DNA of 6,021 nucleotides from Acidobacteriota bacterium (GTDB lineage Bacteria; Acidobacteriota; Terriglobia; Acidiferrales; UBA7541), in the NCBI GenBank assembly GCA_003131985.1, contig PKWH01000315.1, positions 7,228 through 13,248 on the forward strand. The letters are read 5' to 3'. The notes below the pieces were generated by a model. That model ran no database searches. It was not told where the DNA came from and saw only the letters and a list, made by a program, of their open reading frames with translations. The position numbers and the translations under genes were made by a program. Every line of letters begins with the position of its first letter. Position 1 is the first letter of the stretch. Below are positions 1 to 5,442 of this stretch, piece by piece.

Positions 1-510
1 GACGACTGGGACGGCTGGAAGCTTCTCACCCGCGAACTTGGAAGATCCGGCGCAGGCTCCGACGCAAAGGGCAAGAAATCAATTCAGCTTGTCGGCGACG
101 ACATCTTCGTCACCAATCCTAAAATTTTCGCCCGCGGCATTTCTGAAAAAGTCGCCAACGCCATCCTCATCAAATTGAATCAAATCGGCACCGTCACCGA
201 AACCGTCGAAGCCGTGGAAATGGCCCGCAAAGCGAACTACGCTTCCGTCGTTTCCCACCGCTCCGGTGAAACGGAAGACACTTTCCTCGCCGACTTCGTC
301 GTGGCCATGGGCTCCGGCCAGATCAAGACCGGCTCGGCTTCGCGCAGCGAGCGCGTCGCCAAGTACAACCAGCTCCTCCGCATCGAAGAGCGCCTCGGCG
401 AAGAGGCTGTCTTCCCCGGCTTCAAAGCCCTGTCAGCCCATCCGGTACCGCGTCCGCCGCGTCCCGTCGGCTCGGCAGAGATTTCGCGCCATGAAGGAGA
501 TCAAGATTAA
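1..510 (+). CDS. eno: Enolase (phosphopyruvate hydratase), C-terminal part, 5' end outside window
   Basis: This is the last 169 residues of enolase, the cytoplasmic glycolytic enzyme that interconverts 2-phosphoglycerate and phosphoenolpyruvate. The frame is open from base 1, so the start lies upstream. Visible landmarks, numbered in the fragment, are QLVGDDIFVTN (29-39, with the Mg-binding Asp at 34, equivalent to E. coli D317), ILIKLNQIG (55-63, catalytic Lys58, equivalent to K342), the SHRSGETED loop (85-93) and GQIKTG (106-111, Lys109, equivalent to K393), then KYNQLLRIEE (121-130). All active-site residues expected in this part are present. Two departures from the standard form are visible. 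There are about ten extra residues (around 14-27, GRSGAGSDAKGKK) just before QLVGDD. The tail after LGEEAVFPGFKAL is about 20 residues longer than in E. coli enolase and is rich in Pro and Arg. The stop codon lies inside the next gene, giving a 20-base overlap. Identification is certain; whether the tail is functional is not known. Confidence 0.97.
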   Translation, partial: DDWDGWKLLTRELGRSGAGSDAKGKKSIQLVGDDIFVTNPKIFARGISEKVANAILIKLNQIGTVTETVEAVEMARKANYASVVSHRSGETEDTFLADFVVAMGSGQIKTGSASRSERVAKYNQLLRIEERLGEEAVFPGFKALSAHPVPRPPRPVGSAEISRHEGDQD

Positions 511-1795
511 CCTCCTCCCGTTGTCCGACGACGATCTGCTCGATAGCCTCGAGCGCGCGGCGTTCGGCTATTTTCTGAGTCATTGCAACCCGGCCAATGG
601 ATTGGTCTCCGATAGATCCGTGCCCGGGTCGGCCTGCAGCATCGCAGTCGTCGGATTCGCCCTTTCCTCCTATCCCGTAGCTGTCGAGCGCGGCTGGATC
701 ACGCGCGACGCCGCCGCCCAGCGAGCTCTCGCCGCGCTCCGTTTTTTCTCGAACAGCTCGCAGAGTGAAGCGCCGGACGCGACTGGTTACAAGGGTTTCT
801 ATTATCACTTCCTTGAGATGCAAAGCGGCAGGCGGGTCTGGCAATGTGAGCTGTCTCTGATCGATACCGCCTTGCTGCTCGCCGGAATGCTCACTGCAGC
901 CGCGTATTTTACTGGCAACGCTCAGAGCGAGGCCGAGATTCGCCAACTCGCCGAAACGCTTTATCTCCGGGTTGATTGGCAATGGGCGCTGAACGGCAAA
1001 CCTACGCTTTCGCAGGGATGGAAACCCGAATGTGGTTTCCTTCACTACGGTTGGGAGGGCTACAGTGAGGCGAGCATCCTGTATGTTCTGGCTATGGCCT
1101 CTCCTACCCATCCCATTCCCGCGAATAGCTTTTCAGCGTGGACCGGGACCTACCAGTGGGAAAATCTTTACGGACACGATTTTCTCTATGCCGGCCCGCT
1201 CTTCGTGCATCAGTTCTCGCACGCCTGGATCGATTTCCGGCGTATCCAAGACGCATTCATGCGCGAGAAACGCAGTGACTATTTCGAGAATAGCCGTCAA
1301 GCGGTTCACATTCAGCGCGAATATGCGTTGCGCAATCCCCACGGTTTTCGCGGCTACGGCGAGAACTTCTGGGGCCTCTCGGCCGGCGACGGTCCCAGCC
1401 ACCAACCCGTTTCAATAGACGGCAGAAATCGTCGCTTTTTCGCCTATACAGCGCGCGGCGTGCCCTATGGACCCGACGACGGAACCATCGCTCCTGCCGC
1501 GGCCCTAGCGTCCATCGCTTTTGCTCCCGAGATAGCCCTAGCCGCCATCCGCCACTTCATCGATCGCTATCCGGAGATCGTAAACGAATTCCGGCTGCCA
1601 AGCGGGTTCAATCCTACTTTGATTGAAAATGGATCCCGAGGCTGGATCAGCGAAGGTTATCTGGGTCTCGATCAGGGTATTGTTGTGTTGATGATCGAAA
1701 ACTATCGCTCGGAACTGATATGGAAGCTGATGCGTCAGTGCCCGTACATCGGGAACGGACTGCGCGGTGCCGATTTTCGAGGCGGTTGGCTGTAG
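491..1795 (+). CDS. Putative glycoside hydrolase, glycoamylase-like domain (GH144-like, possible beta-1,2-glucanase)
   Basis: This 434-residue protein fits the Pfam 'glycoamylase' family (PF10091), an (alpha/alpha)6-barrel fold. Characterised relatives in CAZy GH144 are endo-beta-1,2-glucanases; the old name 'glucoamylase' is not proof of starch activity. Family-type segments cover nearly the whole length: AAFGYF with NPANGLVSDRS (23-43), SIAVVGFALSSYPVAVERGW (50-69), YKGFYYHFLEMQSG (100-113), CELSLIDTALLLAG (119-132), WEGYSEASILYVLAMASPTHP (188-208), HQFSHAWIDFRRIQDAF (240-256), DYFENSR (263-269), GFRGYGENFWGLSAGDGP (285-302) and GLDQGIVVLMIENYR (392-406). Acidic residues E120, D125, E189 and E193 sit in the best-conserved blocks and are candidate catalytic or substrate-binding residues by inference. 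The ATG at 491 is chosen because family similarity begins soon after it, while the frame further upstream is only out-of-frame enolase sequence. No good Shine-Dalgarno precedes it, so translation may be coupled to enolase. No signal peptide or lipobox is visible, which is odd for a polysaccharide-degrading enzyme. It ends with tandem TAG TAG stops. Confidence 0.85.
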   Translation: MKEIKINLLPLSDDDLLDSLERAAFGYFLSHCNPANGLVSDRSVPGSACSIAVVGFALSSYPVAVERGWITRDAAAQRALAALRFFSNSSQSEAPDATGYKGFYYHFLEMQSGRRVWQCELSLIDTALLLAGMLTAAAYFTGNAQSEAEIRQLAETLYLRVDWQWALNGKPTLSQGWKPECGFLHYGWEGYSEASILYVLAMASPTHPIPANSFSAWTGTYQWENLYGHDFLYAGPLFVHQFSHAWIDFRRIQDAFMREKRSDYFENSRQAVHIQREYALRNPHGFRGYGENFWGLSAGDGPSHQPVSIDGRNRRFFAYTARGVPYGPDDGTIAPAAALASIAFAPEIALAAIRHFIDRYPEIVNEFRLPSGFNPTLIENGSRGWISEGYLGLDQGIVVLMIENYRSELIWKLMRQCPYIGNGLRGADFRGGWL

Positions 1796-1815
1796 TAGCG
1801 ACTCTCTGGCTATAT

Positions 1816-1819
1816 AGGA
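1816..1819 (+). promoter_or_regulatory. Ribosome binding site (AGGA) for the flavoprotein gene
   Basis: AGGA lies six bases before the ATG at 1826, inside the 30-base gap after the hydrolase stop codons. It supports this start over the internal ATG at 1937, which would begin the protein directly at the FAD-binding strand. The gap is too short to suggest a separate strong promoter. Confidence 0.6.
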
Positions 1820-1825
1820 CTTCTT

Positions 1826-3343
1826 ATGTGCAATGAACGGTCGTCTTCTGAGTTATCGAATGACTATGATCGAAGGGAATTGTTAAACGTTCACCCGCCC
1901 GACTGGAAAAATCCCGAGCCAGTTGACAGATACACCATGGTCGTCATCGGCGCTGGTCCCGCCGGACTAATGACCGCCCTCAATGCCGCGAAATTGGGCG
2001 CAAAGGTAGCCATTGTTGAACGCGATCGGTTTGGTGGCGCGTGCTTCAACGTCGGTTGCATACCTTCCAAGGCGATTATTCGCACATCCCGCGTGTATGC
2101 TGAGATGCGCAACGCTGACAGCTTCGGCGCGCAAGTGCCCACCGGCATCAGCGTGGACTTTCCTGCCGTGATGGAGCGGATGCGGCGCATACGCGCCCGC
2201 ATCAGCCGCCGAGTCTCGGCACGAAGGTTGAGTTATGCGGGTGTGGATGTGTATTTCGGGGAGGGGCGCTTTGCTGCACCCGACGCTGTCGAGGTCGAAG
2301 GAAAACGCTTGCGCTTCAAGCGCGCCCTCGTCGCCAGCGGTGCTCGTCCCCAGCTTCCTTCGATTCCGGGAATCGCCGAAGCCGGTTACCTGACCAATGA
2401 AAATGTCTTCGACCTCGCCGAATGCCCTCCGCGCTTGCTTGTTCTCGGCGGCGGTCCGCTCGGATGCGAACTGGCGCAGGCCTTTTGTCGCTTGGGCTCT
2501 CAAGTCAGCATCGTCCAGAACGATCCGATGTTCCTCGGCAATGAGGAGCGCGACGCGGCGCAGATTCTTTCCGGCGCCCTGGCCCGCGACGGAATCGGCA
2601 TCCATCTCAACACCGAAGCCGTCAACGTGCGTATGGACCAAAATCAAAAGATCGTCGATCTAGTCAGCGACGATTACAAATTCAGTCTCACTGTTGACGC
2701 CATCTTGGTCGGCATCGGTAGCGCGCCCAACGTAGAACGTATGAACCTTGAAGGCGCCGGTGTGAAGTATGACAAGGATGCCGGAATTATGACCAACGAC
2801 TATCTCCAAACCAGCAACCCGCACATCTACGCAGCCGGTGACGTATGCTCGGAAAAGAAATTCCCGCATATAGAAGCCGCCGCGGCGGACCTCGTACTCC
2901 ATAACGCGCTGTTTTGGGGTCGCGAAAAGCTCAGTGCGTTGGCAATACCGTGGTGCACTTACACGGACCCGGAAATCGCGCACGTTGGCCTATACGTCAA
3001 GGAAGCGCGCACCAAGGGCATCCCCATTAAGACTTTCACCGTGATGATGAGCGATGTCGATCGCGCCGTCACCGACGGCGAGGACGAAGGCTTCGTAAAA
3101 ATCCATGTGCGAGAAGGAACCGACGAAATTCTAGGCGCCACAGTCGCAGCCAGCCACGCCGGCGAAATGATCAGCGAGATTTCCCTCGCGATGAACGCAA
3201 AAATCAGTCTAAGCGCCCTGGCCCGCGTAAATCATCCTTATCCAACTCAAGCCCAAGCCATAAAAATGGCCGCCGACGCCTACTTAAATACGCTCCGTCG
3301 CCCCACCCGCAAGTGGCTGCAAAAGCAATGGCTCTCCCGCTGA
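1826..3343 (+). CDS. MerA-like FAD-dependent pyridine nucleotide-disulfide oxidoreductase
   Basis: A 505-residue flavoprotein of the class I disulfide oxidoreductase family (dihydrolipoamide dehydrogenase, glutathione reductase, mercuric reductase). Domains in order are an unusual leader of about 37 residues, the FAD Rossmann motif VVIGAGPAGLMTA (39-51), the redox disulfide in GGACFNVGCIPSK (C73 and C78), the NAD(P)H Rossmann motif LVLGGGPLGCELAQAF (205-220), the second FAD contact HIYAAGDVC (333-341) and a C-terminal dimerisation domain starting near IPWCTYTDPEIAHVGL (374-389). At the position of the catalytic His-Glu pair of Lpd (HPTxxE) it has NHPYPTQAQ (469-477): Tyr472 replaces the His, as in mercuric reductase, and Gln replaces the Glu. 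It lacks the C-terminal vicinal cysteines and the N-terminal heavy-metal domain of true MerA, so 'mercuric reductase' would be an over-call. Expected activity is NAD(P)H-dependent thiol/disulfide chemistry on an unknown substrate, in the cytoplasm. It is probably co-transcribed with the upstream hydrolase. It is a complete family-length protein. Confidence 0.9.
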   Translation: MCNERSSSELSNDYDRRELLNVHPPDWKNPEPVDRYTMVVIGAGPAGLMTALNAAKLGAKVAIVERDRFGGACFNVGCIPSKAIIRTSRVYAEMRNADSFGAQVPTGISVDFPAVMERMRRIRARISRRVSARRLSYAGVDVYFGEGRFAAPDAVEVEGKRLRFKRALVASGARPQLPSIPGIAEAGYLTNENVFDLAECPPRLLVLGGGPLGCELAQAFCRLGSQVSIVQNDPMFLGNEERDAAQILSGALARDGIGIHLNTEAVNVRMDQNQKIVDLVSDDYKFSLTVDAILVGIGSAPNVERMNLEGAGVKYDKDAGIMTNDYLQTSNPHIYAAGDVCSEKKFPHIEAAAADLVLHNALFWGREKLSALAIPWCTYTDPEIAHVGLYVKEARTKGIPIKTFTVMMSDVDRAVTDGEDEGFVKIHVREGTDEILGATVAASHAGEMISEISLAMNAKISLSALARVNHPYPTQAQAIKMAADAYLNTLRRPTRKWLQKQWLSR

Positions 3344-3359
3344 TCCCGGGTTTCGTAGC

Positions 3360-3382
3360 GCCGGCGTCCCGCCGGCTCTTTT
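3360..3382 (+). terminator. Hairpin with T-rich tail, probable terminator of the plus-strand unit
   Basis: A perfect 7-bp stem (GCCGGCG / CGCCGGC) with a three-base TCC loop lies 17 bases after the flavoprotein stop and is followed by TCTTTT. This is the form of a short rho-independent terminator, although the T run is interrupted. The same segment, preceded by CGTAGC, resembles short dispersed palindromic units that I recall from acidobacterial and related genomes, so it may be a repeat copy used as a terminator. It lies between convergent genes, where terminators are expected. Confidence 0.55.
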
Positions 3383-3432
3383 GACTTCCTGCTCCGTTCC
3401 CCTGCCCCATGTTCTTTTGCCCGGAAGCCGTC

Positions 3433-3454
3433 TCACGTGACGGCCATCGGCCGT
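3433..3454. repeat. Adjacent palindromes TCACGTGA and ACGGCC-ATC-GGCCGT
   Basis: An eight-base perfect palindrome (3433-3440) abuts and shares one base with a six-base-pair inverted repeat with a three-base loop (3440-3445 with 3449-3454). It belongs to the run of hairpins filling the gap between the convergent genes. It could be RNA structure or part of a dispersed repeat. No T run follows on either strand. CACGTG-type sites can also be protein-binding sites, but nothing here points to a regulator. Confidence 0.4.
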
Positions 3455-3461
3455 TCGTCAG

Positions 3462-3481
3462 GGCACGGCTTTAGCCGTGCC
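3462..3481. repeat. Perfect inverted repeat GGCACGGCT-TT-AGCCGTGCC
   Basis: Two nine-base arms around a two-base centre, able to form a strong hairpin on either strand. The sequence closely matches a short palindrome I remember as recurring in intergenic gaps of acidobacterial chromosomes; this recollection is not verified here. It is not followed by a T run on either strand, so it is not a classic intrinsic terminator. It may still stop transcription or protect the 3' ends of the two converging messages. Confidence 0.6.
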
Positions 3482-3494
3482 GCAAGCAGTGAAC

Positions 3495-3520
3495 CCCTCA
3501 GGGGTTTCAACCCCTGAGGG
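3495..3520. repeat. Perfect 12-bp inverted repeat, CCCTCAGGGGTT / AACCCCTGAGGG
   Basis: The arms at 3495-3506 and 3509-3520 are separated only by TC. Each arm is itself nearly palindromic around CCTCAGG or CCTGAGG, so the unit reads both as an inverted repeat and as a tandem pair of small palindromes. It ends 14 bases from the stop codon of the minus-strand ABC permease gene and is well placed to structure the 3' end of that message, but it lacks a T tail in that direction. It probably belongs to the same class of dispersed intergenic repeat as its neighbour at 3462-3481. Confidence 0.6.
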
Positions 3521-3534
3521 CCTCGTAGCCAAGT

Positions 3535-4287
3535 TCACTCCCAACGAAATACTTTCGCTGACAGCGCCGTGCAAACGAAAAACACCAAGGCCAGCGCCGC
3601 CACGTCGCCCATATGCGGCCGCCACGAGTCGCCCCTCCATATTCCTTCCATCAGCGACACCGCATACGTCATCGGCAGCACCCGTGCCAACGCGTGAAGC
3701 ACCGGCGGCATCGCGTTCACCGGCACGAACAGTCCCGAGACCGCTATCATCGGATACAAAATCGCCGCGCCAATCGGTTGCGCAAACCGCGCGGTGGGAA
3801 CGATGCTGGCGATCAAAAATCCAATCGACAAAATACTCAATGTACTGATCAGCAGCGCAATCGTAAACCCGAACAACGGAACATGCATGTTCACCGGGTA
3901 ATACCGTTTGCCCGCAAGCACCATGAAGCCCAGTGTGGCCGCCGTGAGCATCAGCTTCACGATCACCTGTGCGCTAAGAATCGTCTGCGGTCGCAGCGGA
4001 GTCGCGCGCAGCCGTTTTAGAATCCCCCCCTCGCGGTAGATCGAGATGATCGTCACCAGCGACAGCACAGCGCTGACAGCGATCAGCAGCGACGCCAGAA
4101 CCGGCAGCCCCACGCGGAGAAAAGTGCTGGCCGCGAGCGAGGGCGCGGCAACGTTGCGGCTGGCCGCTCGGCCCACCACCAGGAATACCAGGACGGGAAA
4201 ACCGATGGTCCCAAACGCGCCCAGCGGCTCGCGCATGAACACTTTGATCTCGATCCAGGTCAGTTTCCAAAGTCCACGCATCATCAT
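3535..4287 (-). CDS. ABC-2 type transporter permease (DrrB-like)
   Basis: A 250-residue integral membrane protein, the channel half of an ABC exporter whose ATPase is encoded just upstream. Six hydrophobic segments are visible, at about 24-39, 57-82, 105-126, 137-162, 171-190 and 227-245. The cytoplasmic stretch YREGGILKRLRATPL (84-98) matches the conserved loop of ABC-2 permeases after TM2 that contacts the ATPase, and the ARVLPMTYAVSLMEGIWRG region (201-219) matches the usual segment before the last helix. The length is normal for this family. Three ATG codons in a row (4287, 4284, 4281) make the exact start ambiguous by one or two residues. The gene begins 8 bases after the ATPase stop with no clear Shine-Dalgarno, pointing to translational coupling. 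Substrate is unknown; relatives export drugs, lipids or polysaccharides. A run of seven G residues (4024-4030 on the plus strand as C) encodes the Glu-Gly-Gly part of the coupling loop. Confidence 0.92.
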   Translation of the reverse strand: MMMRGLWKLTWIEIKVFMREPLGAFGTIGFPVLVFLVVGRAASRNVAAPSLAASTFLRVGLPVLASLLIAVSAVLSLVTIISIYREGGILKRLRATPLRPQTILSAQVIVKLMLTAATLGFMVLAGKRYYPVNMHVPLFGFTIALLISTLSILSIGFLIASIVPTARFAQPIGAAILYPMIAVSGLFVPVNAMPPVLHALARVLPMTYAVSLMEGIWRGDSWRPHMGDVAALALVFFVCTALSAKVFRWE

Positions 4288-4295
4288 TTTGTAGC

Positions 4296-5231
4296 CTAAT
4301 CGCGAATCGAATGGCCCGTCAGTTTCAGAAACACGTCCTCAAGGCTGGGTACGATCATGCGAAAGTCCGTCACGCGTATCCGGTTCTCCGACAAACAATG
4401 AATCACTTCGGTCACCAGATCATCGCCCTGCCCGCGAATCGTGAATTGCAAGTCGCTGCGCACCACCGATTCCACTCGCGGAATCGCTCGAAAGCGCTCT
4501 TCGGCGCTCGCGTCATCTGTATCCAGCACCACGGTTCGCTCCGGGCAATGCCGCGCGACGAGTCTCTGCGGTGTGTCGATGTCAATAATCCGCCCGTGCT
4601 CGATGATTGCCACCCGGTCGCACAACCGCTCCGCCTCTTCCATCAGATGAGTAGTCAAAAACACCGTCTTGCCGCGCTCGCGAATCCCGCGCACCAATTC
4701 CCAGATCGCCCGCCGCGCCTGCGGGTCCAGCCCCGTCGTCAGCTCGTCGAGAAACACCACTTCCGGATCGTTGATCAGCGCAAGCGCAATGAACAGCCGC
4801 TGCTTCTGCCCGCCTGAAAGGTTCATAAACCACGCGTCCCGCTTGTCGATCAGCCCCAGCTGTTCGAGCAATCGTTCGCCGTCCACCGACTTCTTCCGGT
4901 AAAGCGAAGCCCACAGGTCCACCGCCTCCCACACTTTGATCCGCTTCTGCAACTGCGCCTGCTGCAGCTGCACCCCGATCCGCTCCTGCAGTTTGTAAAC
5001 CTGCCGAAACGGATCCAGACCGAGCACTGAGATAGTCCCGCGGTCCGGCTTGCGAATCCCCTCGACGCACTCCATCGTGGTCGTCTTTCCCGCCCCGTTC
5101 GGCCCAATCAAGCCAAATATCTCTCCGTCGTTCACCTCGAACGACACTTCGTCCACCGCCACCGTTCGCCCATATGTCTTTCGTATCCCTGAAACTTGAA
5201 TGACCGGATGAGAAGTCTTGAGGTTGCTCAT
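4296..5231 (-). CDS. ABC transporter ATP-binding protein (DrrA-like)
   Basis: A 311-residue cytoplasmic ATPase that powers the permease encoded immediately downstream. The nucleotide-binding domain is complete: Walker A GPNGAGKTT (43-51), a Gln-rich Q-loop region (VQLQQAQLQ, 87-95), signature LSGGQKQR (138-145), Walker B with catalytic Glu EVVFLDE (157-163), D-loop TTGLDP (165-170) and switch His195 in LTTH. After the Walker B Glu the usual Pro is replaced by Leu (DELTTGLDP). An extra C-terminal domain (about 230-311) ends in PSLEDVFLKLTGHSIRD, typical of the DrrA/daunorubicin-resistance group. The family exports varied hydrophobic compounds, so the substrate cannot be named. The ATG at 5231 puts the Rossmann-like start ten residues in, as usual. 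The Shine-Dalgarno is weak, and the start codon overlaps the stop of a possible 22-codon ORF (ATGA), which could couple its translation. Confidence 0.95.
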   Translation of the reverse strand: MSNLKTSHPVIQVSGIRKTYGRTVAVDEVSFEVNDGEIFGLIGPNGAGKTTTMECVEGIRKPDRGTISVLGLDPFRQVYKLQERIGVQLQQAQLQKRIKVWEAVDLWASLYRKKSVDGERLLEQLGLIDKRDAWFMNLSGGQKQRLFIALALINDPEVVFLDELTTGLDPQARRAIWELVRGIRERGKTVFLTTHLMEEAERLCDRVAIIEHGRIIDIDTPQRLVARHCPERTVVLDTDDASAEERFRAIPRVESVVRSDLQFTIRGQGDDLVTEVIHCLSENRIRVTDFRMIVPSLEDVFLKLTGHSIRD

Positions 5232-5296
5232 TTAGCGTCCGCACGATGCGGAGTCGCAAATCGCTCGAGCGTTTCGCCCAGCAGCCGAATCGTCAT
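5228..5296 (-). CDS. Possible 22-residue leader ORF overlapping the ATPase start
   Basis: ATG at 5296 opens a 22-codon frame whose TGA shares the ATGA overlap with the ATPase start codon. The peptide (MTIRLLGETLERF..., ending HRADAK) is charged and not hydrophobic, and matches nothing I recognise. The upstream ribosome site is poor (GGCGACACGAG). The exact four-base overlap and lack of a good Shine-Dalgarno for the ATPase are the only support, and a frame this short can arise by chance. It could be a true coupling leader, or simply untranslated 5' leader sequence. Confidence 0.25.
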   Translation of the reverse strand: MTIRLLGETLERFATPHRADAK

Positions 5297-5341
5297 CTCG
5301 TGTCGCCGCCGGTGCTGCGCATCGTCAGTTTCATTCCCGCG

Positions 5342-5350
5342 ATTCTATCA
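5342..5350 (-). promoter_or_regulatory. Candidate extended -10 promoter for the ABC exporter genes
   Basis: On the minus strand the sequence reads TGATAGAAT, an extended -10 (TGn followed by TAGAAT, five of six matches to TATAAT). It lies in the 211-base gap between the ADOP permease stop and the ATPase start. No convincing -35 box sits 16-18 bases upstream, which is compatible with extended -10 promoters but also with chance. Transcription would begin near 5335, leaving a leader of about 100 bases that contains the possible 22-codon ORF. Confidence 0.35.
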
Positions 5351-5442
5351 GCACCGAATGCGCGACGCGCCATTCGATGAAACGCCGGATTGTGGAAGCG
5401 GGTTTCGCGTACCATCACGTCTGACAGCAACGCCAGCCGTAC

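Noticed and set aside
266..490. Longer hydrolase start giving a 509-residue protein
   Set aside because: The extra 75 residues are enolase coding sequence read out of frame, Ser/Arg/Pro-rich with no family similarity. The ATG at 491 is the sensible start.
422..1111. Open frame of 229 codons on the minus strand inside the hydrolase gene
   Set aside because: It is fully antisense to a gene with clear family motifs, its translation shows no recognisable domain, and long antisense frames are expected in GC-rich coding DNA.
1967..2647. Open frame of 226 codons on the minus strand inside the flavoprotein gene
   Set aside because: It is antisense to the FAD and NAD(P) domains, and its translation shows no recognisable motif.
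1826..3343. Annotation as true mercuric reductase (merA)
   Set aside because: No C-terminal vicinal cysteines, no metal-binding N-terminal domain, and no mer genes nearby.
3360..3520. CRISPR array or tandem repeat
   Set aside because: The palindromes differ in sequence and spacing, and there is no repeated direct unit with spacers.
3477..3848. Plus-strand open frame of 123 codons across the intergenic gap and permease 3' end
   Set aside because: It runs through the palindrome cluster and antisense to the permease, and its Pro/Ser/Arg-rich translation matches nothing recognisable.
4582..5259. Open frame of 225 codons on the minus strand, starting just before the ATPase gene
   Set aside because: It is the ATPase sequence read in another frame. 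The in-register frame has every ABC ATPase motif, so this is a shadow.
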